A DNA stretch of 64,000 nt from Nocardioides sp. BP30 (GTDB taxonomy: Bacteria; Actinomycetota; Actinomycetes; Propionibacteriales; Nocardioidaceae): assembly GCF_029873215.1 (NCBI RefSeq), contig NZ_CP123620.1:1550001-1614000 (forward strand), written 5' to 3'. Positions 42,047-50,996 of the stretch are shown piece after piece. The translations under genes and the position numbers were made by a program. Every line of letters starts with the position of its first letter. Positions within the stretch are counted from its first letter, which is position 1. The notes beneath the pieces were generated by a model. That model had not been told where the DNA came from, did no database searches, and was given only the letters and a program-made list of their open reading frames with translations.

Positions 42047-43044
42047 CGAAGGTAGCGGTCTTCGGGGCCGGGTCGTGGGGTACGGCGTTCTCCATCGTGC
42101 TGGCCGACGCCGGCAACGATGTGACGATCTGGGCACGCCGTGAGGAGGTGGCGGCGGGGATCAACCAGAGCCGTCGCAACGCCGAGTACCACCCCGACGT
42201 CGAGCTCTCGCCTCGCATCAGGGCCACTCACGACGTGGAGGAGGCGGCGAGCGATGCCGACGTGGTCGTCCTGGCCACGCCGTCGCAGACCCTGCGCGCC
42301 AACCTCTCGGCGTGGGCCCCCCACCTCCCGAGCCGGGCACCGCTCGTCTCGCTGATGAAGGGTGTCGAGCTCGGCACCCTCAACCGGATGAGCGAGGTGA
42401 TCGCCCAGGAGACCGGCGCGGACGAGGGCCGGATCGCTGTGATCAGCGGCCCGAACCTCTCACCGGAGATCGCGCGGCGCGAGCCGGCCGCCGCGGTGGT
42501 CGCCTGCGCCGACGAGGAGGTCGCCAAGCAACTGCAGGCGATCATCCACACCCCCGCCTTCCGGCCCTACACCTCCACCGATGTGCTGGGTTGCGAGCTC
42601 GGCGGTGCCTACAAGAACGTCGTCGGCCTCGCCGTCGGGATGGCCGTCGGGCTCGGCTTCGGTGACAACTCGACCGCCTCGGTGATCACCCGTGGGCTGG
42701 CCGAGACGGCACGGCTGGCGATCAAGATGGGTGCCGACCCCATGACCCTCATGGGCCTGGCCGGACTGGGAGACCTGGTCGCGACCTGCTCCTCGCCGCT
42801 GTCCCGCAACCGCACCTTCGGCGAGAAGCTCGGCCGCGGCCTCTCGGTCGAGGAGATCACCGGCGGCACCCACCAGGTGGCGGAGGGCGTGAAGTCCTGC
42901 CACTCGCTGCGCGAGCTCGCCGCGCGGCACGGCGTGGACGCCCCCCTGGCCCAGTACGTCGACGAGGTCGTCGCCGGTCGGATGACGGCCACGGCGACGA
43001 TGGACGCGATGCTCGGGCGACCCACGAAGGCCGAGACGGACTGA
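42043..43044 (+). CDS. gpsA: NAD(P)-dependent glycerol-3-phosphate dehydrogenase
   Basis: A 333-residue enzyme that reduces dihydroxyacetone phosphate to glycerol-3-phosphate for lipids. Rossmann loop FGAGSWGTAF, catalytic Lys in GCELGGAYKNVVG, SGPNLSPEI and MGLAGLGDL are all present. It overlaps plsC by 4 bp. The 3' end leads into a long palindrome. Confidence 0.97.
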   Translation: MTKVAVFGAGSWGTAFSIVLADAGNDVTIWARREEVAAGINQSRRNAEYHPDVELSPRIRATHDVEEAASDADVVVLATPSQTLRANLSAWAPHLPSRAPLVSLMKGVELGTLNRMSEVIAQETGADEGRIAVISGPNLSPEIARREPAAAVVACADEEVAKQLQAIIHTPAFRPYTSTDVLGCELGGAYKNVVGLAVGMAVGLGFGDNSTASVITRGLAETARLAIKMGADPMTLMGLAGLGDLVATCSSPLSRNRTFGEKLGRGLSVEEITGGTHQVAEGVKSCHSLRELAARHGVDAPLAQYVDEVVAGRMTATATMDAMLGRPTKAETD

Positions 43045-43065
43045 GCGGTCGCCGGACCTACCGTC

Positions 43066-43132
43066 GGGGTAGTCCGGGGCGCAATGCAGGGGTTGTCGGG
43101 CTGCAGGCATGATCTGCGCCCCGGACTACCCC
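43066..43132. repeat. Long palindromic intergenic element, copy 2
   Basis: The arms 43066-43083 (starts GGGGTAGTCCGGGGC) and 43115-43132 are perfect 18-bp complements. Inner arms TGCAG 43085-43089 and CTGCA 43101-43105 extend the cruciform. It shares its arm with copy 1 at 21128-21204 and again separates convergent genes; the right arm supplies the TAG stop of the GNAT gene. Confidence 0.9.
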
Positions 43133-43530
43133 AGCTCGCGGCGCATCCAGATCGAGTCCTGACCCACCAGCCCGTGCCTCCGGTAGAACGCCCGGGCCCT
43201 GTCGTTCGGCCGCACCGTCTCCAGGAACAGCGCTCCGCAGCCTGCCGCCCGGGCCTGGGCGATCACCTGCTCGATCAGCAGGCCTCCCCACCCGCTGCGG
43301 CGCCACCCGGCCGCGACGTAGAGCTCGTCGAGGAGCCCTTCACGACCGCCCGACTCCAGGCTCCAGCCCCAGGTGAGGACGGCGTAGCCCGCAGCGTCGG
43401 CGCCGGGTTCGTCCGGCTGCAGCAGCCACACCTGGCCGTGGGTGTCGTCGGCCAGGAGGGGACCGAGGGCGCGGCGGACCCGGACCTCGTCGTACGGGTG
43501 CCCGTCCTCGACGTAGAAGACCGCGACCAT
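43126..43530 (-). CDS. GNAT acetyltransferase (true start probably upstream, non-canonical)
   Basis: From ATG 43530 the product is 134 residues with the acetyl-CoA loop GWRRSGWGGLLI and the NDRARAFYRRHGL end typical of GNATs. The same frame continues upstream with LTVRRATSGDLPALLA, which is the usual first strand and helix of the family, without ATG, GTG or TTG. A CTG at 43587 preceded by GAGGAT is a candidate start and would place the gene 8 bp after the Cys/Met enzyme gene in the same operon. The acceptor is unknown. Confidence 0.8.
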   Translation of the reverse strand: MVAVFYVEDGHPYDEVRVRRALGPLLADDTHGQVWLLQPDEPGADAAGYAVLTWGWSLESGGREGLLDELYVAAGWRRSGWGGLLIEQVIAQARAAGCGALFLETVRPNDRARAFYRRHGLVGQDSIWMRRELG

Positions 43531-43594
43531 CGCCAGCAGCGCCGGCAGGTCCCCGGAGGTGGCGCGGCGGACCGTGAGCTGGTTCAGCGGATCC

Positions 43595-44662
43595 TCACAG
43601 CCCGTTGAGCGCGCCGGCCAGATCGGCCCAGAGGTCGTCGACGTCCTCGATGCCGACGCTGAGCCGGATCAGGCCCTCGGGGACCTCCTTGTCCTCGCCC
43701 TTCCAGCGGCGCCGCCGTTCGAAGGTCGACTCCACGCCGCCCAGGGAGGTGCAGTGCACCCACAGGGAGGTCGCGTGGGTCACCGCGTCGGCCGCCTCGC
43801 TGGTGGGGAGCACGATCGCGAGCATGCCGCCGAAGCCCGGATAGAGCACCTCGCTGACGGCAGGATGCTCCTCGAGCCGCTCCACCAGCACCGCGGCGTT
43901 GGCCGAGGCCCGCTCGACCCGCAGCGCCAGCGTGCGCAGGCCGCGAAGCGCGAGCCAGGCCTCCAGCGTGCCCGGGATGGCGCCGATGAGGTCGCGGCGG
44001 CCCTTGAGCACGTCCCACAGGGCACGTCCGGCGTCGTCGTCGGGCACGACGATGGCGCCCATCACCGCGTCGGAGTGCCCGGCCAGATACTTGGTGGCCG
44101 AGTGCACCACCACGTCGGCGCCCAGCGCCAGCGGCTGCTGCAGCAGGGGAGTGGCGAAGGTGTTGTCGACGACGACCCGGGCGCCGACGGCGTGGGCAGC
44201 GCTGATCAGGGCCGGCAGGTCGGCGACCGCCATGCCGGGATTGGTGGGCGACTCCAGCCACAGCAGGGCGACGTCCTCGTCCAGCGCCTTGACGACGGCG
44301 GCGGTGTCGGTGACGTCGACCAGCCGCGTGGTCAGCCGGCCGCGGGCCTCGAGATCGGCGAGCTGGCCCACCGTGCCGAGGTAGGACTGCCCGGCGACCA
44401 CGACGGAGTCGCTGACCAGGTCGAGCAGCGTCGCGATCGCCGCCAACCCGCTGCTGAACGTGAGTGCCTTGCCGCCCTCCAGCTCACCGAGCGCCGTCTC
44501 GAAGGCCACCCAGGCGTCGTTGGTGTAGCGGCCGTACTCCTTCTCGCCGCCTCCGACGTACGTCGAGGCCATCGTGATGGGCACGTTCAACGGCTGGTCG
44601 GGCTCGTGTGCCGGCCGGCCGGCATGGACGGCGCGGGTCGCAGGCTTGGTGTGGTCGGCCAT
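43595..44662 (-). CDS. Cystathionine gamma-synthase/gamma-lyase family PLP enzyme
   Basis: A 355-residue Cys/Met-metabolism enzyme. The PLP lysine is in [21 protein letters not shown] and VVDNTFATP are cofactor contacts. It acts in transsulfuration; gamma-synthase and gamma-lyase activities cannot be separated by eye. TAGTCT (minus strand) lies 6 nt before ATG 44662, so it is leaderless; GTG 44668 is an in-frame alternative. It is divergent from murF. Confidence 0.9.
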   Translation of the reverse strand: MADHTKPATRAVHAGRPAHEPDQPLNVPITMASTYVGGGEKEYGRYTNDAWVAFETALGELEGGKALTFSSGLAAIATLLDLVSDSVVVAGQSYLGTVGQLADLEARGRLTTRLVDVTDTAAVVKALDEDVALLWLESPTNPGMAVADLPALISAAHAVGARVVVDNTFATPLLQQPLALGADVVVHSATKYLAGHSDAVMGAIVVPDDDAGRALWDVLKGRRDLIGAIPGTLEAWLALRGLRTLALRVERASANAAVLVERLEEHPAVSEVLYPGFGGMLAIVLPTSEAADAVTHATSLWVHCTSLGGVESTFERRRRWKGEDKEVPEGLIRLSVGIEDVDDLWADLAGALNGL

Positions 44663-44702
44663 GTGCACAGACTAGAGCCTGGGCCCACTACGCTCGGACA
44701 CC

Positions 44703-46076
44703 ATGATCGCCCTCACCCTCGCCGAGATCGCGGCCCTCACGGGCGGCTCGATCGCCGGTGCCGAGCAGCCCGTCGTGGTGGAGGGACCGGTCGTGATCGA
44801 CGGTCGCGAGGCAGGTCCCGGCAGCCTGTTCGTCGCGTTCGCCGGGGAGCACACCGACGGTCACCTGCACGTCCCGCAGGCGGCGGCGGCCGGTGCCGTC
44901 GCCGTCCTCGGCAGCCGACCCACCGAGCTGCCGACGGTCGTGGTCGACGACGTCCAGCGGGCGTTGCAGCAGCTCGCGCAGGCGGTCGTCGCGCGGGTCC
45001 GTTCCGCAGGAGGCCTGACGGTGGTCGGCATCACCGGCTCGCAGGGCAAGACCTCGGTCAAGGATCTGCTCGGCGCCGTCCTCGGCCAGGCCGCGCCGAC
45101 GGTGGCCACCCGCGGGTCCTACAACAACGAGATCGGGATGCCGCTGACAGCGCTGCGGGTCGACACCGCCACCCGGTTCCTGGTCCTGGAGATGGGAGCA
45201 CGCGGCAAGGGCCACATCGCGGAGCTCGCCGGGCTGGTCCCGCCCGACATCGGCGTGGTGCTCAACGTGGGGTTCGCGCACCTCGGCGAGTTCGGCTCGC
45301 GGGAGGCGATCGCGGACGCCAAGGGCGAGCTGGTCGAGGCCACGACAGGGGTGGCGGTGCTCAACGCCGACGACGAGCGCGTGATAGCGATGGCGGCCCG
45401 CACCCACGCGCGGGTGCTGACCTTCGGGCAGGAGGATCAGGCGGACGTGCTGGTGCGGGACCTGAAGCTGGACCGGCTCGGTCGGCCCTCCTTCACCCTG
45501 GCGACAGCAGAGGCGGCGGTGTCCGTGACCTTGCAGCTGGTGGGCGCCCACCAGGCGCTCAACGCGGCCGCAGCCGCCACCGCCGCGATGGCGGCGGGAC
45601 TCACCCTCGCGCAGGTCGGCGCAGCACTCGACGGCGTCACGACGCTGTCGAAGTGGCGGATGGAGCTGCACGAGCTCCCCGACGGCACGATCGTGCTCAA
45701 CGACGCCTACAACGCCAATCCCGACTCGATGCGCGCCGGTATCGACGCGCTCGCGACGATCGGTGCCGACGAGGCGGTCGCCCGGACCGTCGCCGTCCTC
45801 GGGGAGATGAGGGAGCTCGGCCCCGATGCCGAGCAGGAGCACGTCGCGATCGGGCGCTACGCGGCCGAGCACGGCATCGACCAGGTCGTGGTGGTGGGGG
45901 AGGCGGCCCGCGGGATCGCTACGGGGGCGCGCGAGGGCGGTACGGCGACAGTGCTGCTCACCGACAACGCCGCCGTCACCGACTGGGTCCGTGCGCACCT
46001 CGGCGGCGGTGACGCGGTCCTCTTCAAGGCCTCCAACGGGGCGCGCCTGTACGAGGTCGCACAGTCGCTTCTCTAG
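44703..46076 (+). CDS. murF: UDP-N-acetylmuramoyl-tripeptide--D-alanyl-D-alanine ligase
   Basis: A 457-residue Mur ligase that adds D-Ala-D-Ala to the UDP-MurNAc-tripeptide. The ATP loop is [12 protein letters not shown], followed by [11 protein letters not shown] and [11 protein letters not shown] (Lys position), then the C-terminal [11 protein letters not shown] typical of MurF. TACGCT is 8 nt before ATG 44703. ddl, which makes its dipeptide substrate, starts 11 bp after its stop, a functionally coupled pair outside the main dcw cluster. Confidence 0.95.
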   Translation: MIALTLAEIAALTGGSIAGAEQPVVVEGPVVIDGREAGPGSLFVAFAGEHTDGHLHVPQAAAAGAVAVLGSRPTELPTVVVDDVQRALQQLAQAVVARVRSAGGLTVVGITGSQGKTSVKDLLGAVLGQAAPTVATRGSYNNEIGMPLTALRVDTATRFLVLEMGARGKGHIAELAGLVPPDIGVVLNVGFAHLGEFGSREAIADAKGELVEATTGVAVLNADDERVIAMAARTHARVLTFGQEDQADVLVRDLKLDRLGRPSFTLATAEAAVSVTLQLVGAHQALNAAAAATAAMAAGLTLAQVGAALDGVTTLSKWRMELHELPDGTIVLNDAYNANPDSMRAGIDALATIGADEAVARTVAVLGEMRELGPDAEQEHVAIGRYAAEHGIDQVVVVGEAARGIATGAREGGTATVLLTDNAAVTDWVRAHLGGGDAVLFKASNGARLYEVAQSLL

Positions 46077-46087
46077 ACTCTCGCCCC

Positions 46088-47203
46088 ATGGTCGACGCAG
46101 CCCAGCCCAACCCCACCGAGGTCGCGGAGCCCGTACCGGGCCGCAAGATCCGGGTCGCCCTGCTCTTCGGCGGACGCTCGGGGGAGCACGCGATCTCGGC
46201 GGCCACGGCGGCCGGCGTGATGCAGGCGATCGACACCGAGAAGTACGACGTACTCCCCGTCGGGATCACCCGTGAGGGTCAGTGGGTGCTCACCGGCGGC
46301 GATCCGTCGCGCTTCGAGCTCACCGCCGGTCGGCTGCCGGAGGTGACGACCGAGTCGGGCCGGCAGGTGGTCGGGCTCAGCGACGTCGGCGAGGTCGACG
46401 TGGTCTTCCCGGTCCTGCACGGCCCGTTCGGCGAGGACGGCACCATCCAGGGGCTGCTGGAGCTGGCCGACGTCCGCTACGTCGGGTGCGGAGTGCTGGC
46501 CTCGGCGGTCGGGATGGACAAGCACTACATGAAGCTCGTCTTCGCCGGTCACGGCCTGCCGGTCGGCCCCTACGTCGTGGTGCATCCCCGCGACTGGGAC
46601 CAGCGCCAGGCCGAGGTGGTCGCGCGGGTCAGCCAGGAGCTGGCGTTCCCCGTCTTCGTCAAGCCCGCCCGGGCCGGCTCCTCGCTCGGCGTGACCAGGG
46701 TCGACGACATCTCCGGCCTGGCCGAGGCGATCGAGGAGGCTCGCTTCCACGACCCCAAGGTGCTGGTCGAGCAGGGATTGGTGGGTCGCGAGATCGAGTG
46801 CGCCGTGCTGGGCGGTCGGGACGGCTCGGCTCCGCGCGCGTCCGTGCCCGGCGAGATCGTGGTCGACCACGGCTCTGCTGACTTCTACGACTTCGAGGAG
46901 AAGTACTCCGCCACCTCGCACGCTCGCACCCAGGCGCCGGCCGACCTGCCTGACGAGGTGACAGCAAGGGTGCGCGACCTCGCGGTGCGCGCGTTCGAGG
47001 CGATCGGCGGCGAGGGCATCTCCCGCGTCGACGTCTTCGTCAGCCCCGACGGCGAGGTCGTGATCAACGAGATCAACACCCTGCCCGGCTTCACCCCCAT
47101 CTCGATGTATCCGAAGATGTGGGAGGCGACCGGGCTGTCCTACCCCGAGCTGATCGACGAGCTCATCCAGCTGGCGCTCGAGCGCCCGACCGGGCTGCGC
47201 TGA
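46088..47203 (+). CDS. ddl: D-alanine--D-alanine ligase
   Basis: A 371-residue ATP-grasp enzyme making the D-Ala-D-Ala dipeptide. FGGRSGEHAIS, LHGPFGEDGTIQG, FVKPARAGSSLGV and INEINTLPGFTPISMYP are present; the last holds the Glu and Asn magnesium ligands, so it should be the functional Ddl. TAGACT lies 8 nt before ATG 46088 within the murF stop region. A divergent paralogue lies 700 bp downstream. Confidence 0.96.
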   Translation: MVDAAQPNPTEVAEPVPGRKIRVALLFGGRSGEHAISAATAAGVMQAIDTEKYDVLPVGITREGQWVLTGGDPSRFELTAGRLPEVTTESGRQVVGLSDVGEVDVVFPVLHGPFGEDGTIQGLLELADVRYVGCGVLASAVGMDKHYMKLVFAGHGLPVGPYVVVHPRDWDQRQAEVVARVSQELAFPVFVKPARAGSSLGVTRVDDISGLAEAIEEARFHDPKVLVEQGLVGREIECAVLGGRDGSAPRASVPGEIVVDHGSADFYDFEEKYSATSHARTQAPADLPDEVTARVRDLAVRAFEAIGGEGISRVDVFVSPDGEVVINEINTLPGFTPISMYPKMWEATGLSYPELIDELIQLALERPTGLR

Positions 47204-47208
47204 GTCGC

Positions 47209-47775
47209 GTGTCGGATCCGTCGTCCTCGCATCGGGCACCGGTCCCCGCCGTACGCCGGATCGGCGCGGATGAGTGGCCCTCGATCCGCGCGATGCGCCT
47301 CGAGGCGCTGCGGGACGAGGCCGCCGCGATCGCGTTCCTCGACACCTACGAGGAGGCCGCTGCCCGGCCGGACTCCTTCTGGCAGGAGCGCGCCGCGGGT
47401 GCGGCGCGGGGCACCGGGGCGGCCCAGTTCGTCGCCGTCGCCGGGGACGGGGCGTGGGTGGGCAGCGTCACCGGCCTGCGCGAGGAGGCCGGCGCGCGGG
47501 ACTGGGCGGGGCAGCCGATCGAGCGGCTGCAGGTGCACGTGGTAGGGGTCTGGGTCCGTCCCGACCACCGCGGCTCCGGTGTGCTGGGCCGGCTGGTCGG
47601 TGCCGTCGGGGACTGGGCCGGGGAGCACGGCGTGGACCGGCTACGGCTGCTCGTGCACGAGGACAACGCCCGCGCGCAGGCGGCGTACCGCAAGCTGGGG
47701 TTCGCCGCTACCGGAGTCACCGTGCCGCTCGCGGCCGGCCACGAGCTCGAGATGGCGCGAGGCGTCAGTCTTTGA
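47209..47775 (+). CDS. GNAT-family acetyltransferase
   Basis: A 188-residue N-acetyltransferase. It starts VRRIGADEWPSIRAMRLEAL and has VVGVWVRPDHRGSGVLGRLV (acetyl-CoA loop) and VHEDNARAQAAYRKLGF near the end. GTG 47209 is 5 bp after the ddl stop, so it is probably co-transcribed. The target is unknown. A 22-bp-periodic element follows. Confidence 0.88.
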   Translation: MSDPSSSHRAPVPAVRRIGADEWPSIRAMRLEALRDEAAAIAFLDTYEEAAARPDSFWQERAAGAARGTGAAQFVAVAGDGAWVGSVTGLREEAGARDWAGQPIERLQVHVVGVWVRPDHRGSGVLGRLVGAVGDWAGEHGVDRLRLLVHEDNARAQAAYRKLGFAATGVTVPLAAGHELEMARGVSL

Positions 47776-47884
47776 CGGTCGAGACGTCGCTTCTTAGCAA
47801 TCGAGACGTCGGTCTCAACCCGGACGGAGGCCCGACTCAACCCGGACGGAGGCCCGACTCAACCCGGACGGAGGCCCGACTCAA
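47776..47884. repeat. 22-bp-periodic array between GNAT and Ddl-like gene
   Basis: Period-22 units begin with GTCGAGACGTCGC (47778) and ATCGAGACGTCGG (47800), then merge into units of the 7676 array type (CTCAACCCGGACGGAG partial, full units 47830-47851 and 47852-47873, partial to 47884). The last partial unit runs into the stop codon of the convergent Ddl-like gene. It links the two repeat types in one array. Confidence 0.85.
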
Positions 47885-48822
47885 CGGTCGAGGGCCTGCG
47901 TCACCAGCGCGTGGGCGACCCGCCCCAAGGTGGTGCCGCCGGCGGTGCAGGCGAAGGGGAAGACCGACGTCTCCGTCGTGCCCGGGGTGATGGCGGTCTC
48001 CAGCAGCACGAACGAGCCGTCGGGGGAGACGATGAAGTCCGACCGCGAGAGGTCGCGCAGCCCGAGGACCCGGTGCGCGGTGCGCGCCGTCTCGCCGAGC
48101 TGGTCGAGCAGGTCGGCCGGCAGGTCCGGTACGGCGAGGCCGACGAACTCGGCGGTGTAGCGCGCGGCGAAGTCGAACTCGTGGCCCTTGGTGAAGTCGA
48201 TGGCGATCGGGTCCAGCGAGCGCAGCCCCTCGGCGTCCTCGAGCACCACCACCGAGACGTCGATGCCCTGGTAGAACCGCTCGATGAGCGCGTCGTCGTG
48301 GTAGGCGTAGGTGCCGACCAGCGCCGAGGGGAGCTCCGCGAGCCCGTCCACGCCGCTGACGCCCAGCGCCGAGCCGCCCCGGGCGGGCTTGACCACCACC
48401 CGCTCGCCGAGCCGGTCCAGGACGTGCTCCATCAGCGCCGTCGGGCCGATGTCGCGGAACGTCTGCGCGGAGAGACCCACGCTGTCGGGGACCGGGATGT
48501 CGGCGCGGCGCAGCAGCTCGCGGGCACTGCCCTTGTCGAAGGCGACCCGGCAGGCGCGCGAGGTGCTTCCTACGTAGGGCAGGTCGATCAGCTCGAGCAG
48601 GGTCTGGATCTCGCCGTCCTCGCCGAACTGCCCGTGCAGCGCCGGCAGCGCGACGGTGGCCTTGTCCCGCTCGAGGTTGTGGAGCAGGTTGCGGTCGAAG
48701 TCGTAGGCCGCCACGTCGACACCCTCGGCGCGCAGCTCGCGCACCAGGTTGCGACCCGACGCCAGCGAGACGTCGCGCTCGTGGGAGAGACCACCGGCGA
48801 TGACGGCGACCAGACCGCTCAT
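47881..48822 (-). CDS. D-Ala-D-Ala ligase-like ATP-grasp protein lacking the Mg-binding Asn
   Basis: A 313-residue paralogue of Ddl. GGLSHERDVSLASGR, LHGQFGEDGEIQTLLE and VVKPARGGSALGV follow the family. The terminal magnesium motif reads ETAITPGTTETSVFP where the neighbour Ddl has EINTLPG, so the conserved Asn is replaced by Ala. Altered substrate, weaker activity or a non-ligase role are possible. Its stop lies in a tandem repeat, and it is followed upstream by a RAM-domain protein in the same direction. Confidence 0.85.
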   Translation of the reverse strand: MSGLVAVIAGGLSHERDVSLASGRNLVRELRAEGVDVAAYDFDRNLLHNLERDKATVALPALHGQFGEDGEIQTLLELIDLPYVGSTSRACRVAFDKGSARELLRRADIPVPDSVGLSAQTFRDIGPTALMEHVLDRLGERVVVKPARGGSALGVSGVDGLAELPSALVGTYAYHDDALIERFYQGIDVSVVVLEDAEGLRSLDPIAIDFTKGHEFDFAARYTAEFVGLAVPDLPADLLDQLGETARTAHRVLGLRDLSRSDFIVSPDGSFVLLETAITPGTTETSVFPFACTAGGTTLGRVAHALVTQALDR

Positions 48823-48852
48823 GGGACAGCTCCAGCTCAGGTTGGGGGTGGA

Positions 48853-49089
48853 TCAGATGTGCACGACGGGGCACGTCAGCGTGCGGGTGATGCCCTCGAG
48901 CGTCTGGATCTTGGCGACGACCAGCTTGCCGAGCTCGTCGACGTTCTTGGCCTCGGCGCGGACGATCACGTCGTAGGGGCCGGTCACGTCCTCGGCCTGG
49001 GTCACGCCCTTGACCTGGGCGATCTGCGCGGCCACGTCGGCGGCCCTGCCGACATCGGTCTGGATCAGGATGTAGGCCTGGACGACCAT
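48853..49089 (-). CDS. Stand-alone RAM (Lrp/AsnC ligand-binding) domain protein
   Basis: A 78-residue protein covering only the effector domain of Lrp/AsnC regulators (VQAYILIQTDVGRAADVAA, GPYDVIVRAEAKNVDELG). No DNA-binding helix-turn-helix precedes it; the start ATG 49089 has AGGAG upstream. Such domains oligomerise and bind amino acids. Lying 30 bp before the Ddl-like gene on the same strand, it may share its transcript. Confidence 0.9.
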   Translation of the reverse strand: MVVQAYILIQTDVGRAADVAAQIAQVKGVTQAEDVTGPYDVIVRAEAKNVDELGKLVVAKIQTLEGITRTLTCPVVHI

Positions 49090-49214
49090 CGCGCTCTCCT
49101 CACGTCGTTCCGGCCTCGTCGCCGGTCCGTCGCTCAACCTATACCGCGCGCTGAACGAGCCGGTAGGCGGACGGCGGTGGCCGCCCAGCGGGCCCCGCGC
49201 GGTTGGATGGGGCC

Positions 49215-50159
49215 ATGACCTCGGAGCAGACCCTCGCGGACGTCGGTGAGTTCGGGCTGATCGCCCAGCTGGTGGAGCGCTTCCCGCAGGGCGAGCACGT
49301 CCTGGTCGGCCCCGGCGACGACGCCGCGCTGCTGCGGATCAAGCAGGGCCACGTGGTCGTCTCCAGCGACCTCATGGTCGAGGGTCGGCACTTCCGGCGC
49401 GACTGGGCCAGCGGGTACGACGTCGGCCGCCGCGCTGCCGCGCAGAACCTGTCCGACATCAACGCCATGGGCGGTCGGGCCCACTCGCTCACGATCGGGC
49501 TGGCGGCTCCTGCCGACCTTCCGGTGGCCTGGGCGCTCGACCTGGCCACCGGTTTCGCCGAGGAGTGCGCGCTGGTCGGCGCGTCAGTGGTCGGTGGCGA
49601 CCTGACCCGGGCCGAGGAGGTGGTGGTCGCGGTGACGGTGCTGGGAGCCATCGCCCAGGCGCCGGTGCTGCGCAGCGGGGCCGGTCCCGGGGACGTCCTC
49701 GCGCTGGCGGGCCGGCAGGGCTGGGCCGCCGGCGGTCTCGCCGTGCTCAGCCGCGGGTTCCGCTCGCCGCGGGCGCTGGTCGAGGCCTACCGCCGCCCCG
49801 AGCCGCCGTACGAGGCGGGCGCGCTGGCCGCCGCCGCCGGCGCGCGCGCGATGATCGACGTCTCCGACGGCCTCCTGGCCGAGTGCGGCCACCTGGCGGC
49901 CGCGTCGGGCGTCGCGATCGACGTCCGCACCGCCGACCTCGACGTCCCCGAGCCGCTGCACGCGGTGGCTGCGGCCACCGGTGCCGACCCGATCAGCTTC
50001 GTCCTCGGCGGGGGAGACGATCACGCCCTGCTGGCCACCTTCCCCGCGGGTACGCCGCTGCCGGCGGGCTTCCGGGCCATCGGCGCCGTGGCCGAGGGCT
50101 CGGGGGTCACGGTCGACGGTGCCGCCTACGGGGGCGCCACCGGCTGGACGCACTTCTGA
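49215..50159 (+). CDS. thiL: Thiamine-monophosphate kinase
   Basis: A 314-residue PurM-fold kinase that phosphorylates thiamine monophosphate to the diphosphate. GPGDDAALL, SDLMVEGRHF (substrate/Mg), NLSDINAMGG, MIDVSDGLL and LGGGDDHALL are all in order. ATG 49215 is chosen; a TTG at 49203 is in frame and part of a -10-like TTGGAT 6 nt upstream. Confidence 0.94.
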   Translation: MTSEQTLADVGEFGLIAQLVERFPQGEHVLVGPGDDAALLRIKQGHVVVSSDLMVEGRHFRRDWASGYDVGRRAAAQNLSDINAMGGRAHSLTIGLAAPADLPVAWALDLATGFAEECALVGASVVGGDLTRAEEVVVAVTVLGAIAQAPVLRSGAGPGDVLALAGRQGWAAGGLAVLSRGFRSPRALVEAYRRPEPPYEAGALAAAAGARAMIDVSDGLLAECGHLAAASGVAIDVRTADLDVPEPLHAVAAATGADPISFVLGGGDDHALLATFPAGTPLPAGFRAIGAVAEGSGVTVDGAAYGGATGWTHF

Positions 50160-50172
50160 GCGCGCCGAGGCG

Positions 50173-50892
50173 CTAGGGGCGGGTGCGCACCACGTTCGAG
50201 CCGACGATCTTGTCGTGCAGCGCCTGCTTCTTGCCGTCCCAGGCCGCCCAGAGGGGATTGAGGGCGGTCCACACGCCTCCGACCAGCAGGACGACACCCA
50301 CGGCGGTGAGCGATCCGGACAGCAGGGCCAGTTCCTCGAGGATCGCGAGGAGGCCGCTGTAGACGAGCACCCTGACGAGGGCTCGCCCCCAGGACAGCGG
50401 ACCGGGCCTGGAGCGCAGGCGTGTGCGCAGACCGGTGACGAGCTGTCCGGGCGTGCCGCCCCAGAGCCGGAGGAACACGGTGTGCACCAGGACCAGGATC
50501 ACGGCGGCCGCCAGGTAGAGCCAGGCGTGGTCGCCGTAGAGATGCACGAGGTGGCGCAGGTACCAGGACAGTGCGCCGGGCTCGCCGGCGTCGACCCGGC
50601 GGGTGAACTCCTCGTTCAACGACCGCTGGTCGCGCTGCATGGCGACCTGGCCCGGCAGCGTGACGACCACCGCCACGATCGCTCCGAAGATGCCGTCGAT
50701 GGCGCTCGCGCCGACGCGGTGCCACCACCCGGCGAGCGGCTCGCCGTCCGGCGTCGTCGGCCGGTACGTCGGCGCCACGGCGTCGTACCGGTGCACGTGC
50801 TCGGTCCAGCGCAGCCCGTCCCAGTAGCGCAGGTCCGGGAGGCCGGGCGAGGCGGCGGGATCGGGGTACCAGCCGGCAGGTGCTTCGCTCAC
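50173..50892 (-). CDS. DUF2510 + RDD-family membrane protein
   Basis: A 239-residue protein with the short N-terminal DUF2510 motif (GWYPDP...LRYWDGLRWTEH) followed by an RDD domain of about four helices (HRVGASAIDGIFG carries the Arg-Asp pattern). Its function is unknown; some RDD proteins affect ion transport. TACGCT is 6 nt before GTG 50892 on the minus strand (leaderless). It converges on thiL. Confidence 0.9.
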   Translation of the reverse strand: MSEAPAGWYPDPAASPGLPDLRYWDGLRWTEHVHRYDAVAPTYRPTTPDGEPLAGWWHRVGASAIDGIFGAIVAVVVTLPGQVAMQRDQRSLNEEFTRRVDAGEPGALSWYLRHLVHLYGDHAWLYLAAAVILVLVHTVFLRLWGGTPGQLVTGLRTRLRSRPGPLSWGRALVRVLVYSGLLAILEELALLSGSLTAVGVVLLVGGVWTALNPLWAAWDGKKQALHDKIVGSNVVRTRP

Positions 50893-50946
50893 GGCGTGAG
50901 CGTAGGGGCCCGCGGCGGGATCGGGGGCGGAAACGCCGGGAAAGCA

Positions 50947-50979
50947 CGAAGGCCGCCGCCCGAGGGGCAGCGGCCTTCG
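50947..50979 (-). terminator. Terminator of rpmB
   Basis: CGAAGGCCGC 50947-50956 pairs with GCGGCCTTCG 50970-50979 in the short gap after the rpmB stop. Confidence 0.7.
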
Positions 50980-50996
50980 CGGAGGTCAGCGACAGG

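Noticed and set aside
47881..48822. Pseudogene of ddl
   Set aside because: The frame is intact over 313 codons with ATP-grasp loops preserved; only one key residue differs, so divergence is likelier than decay.
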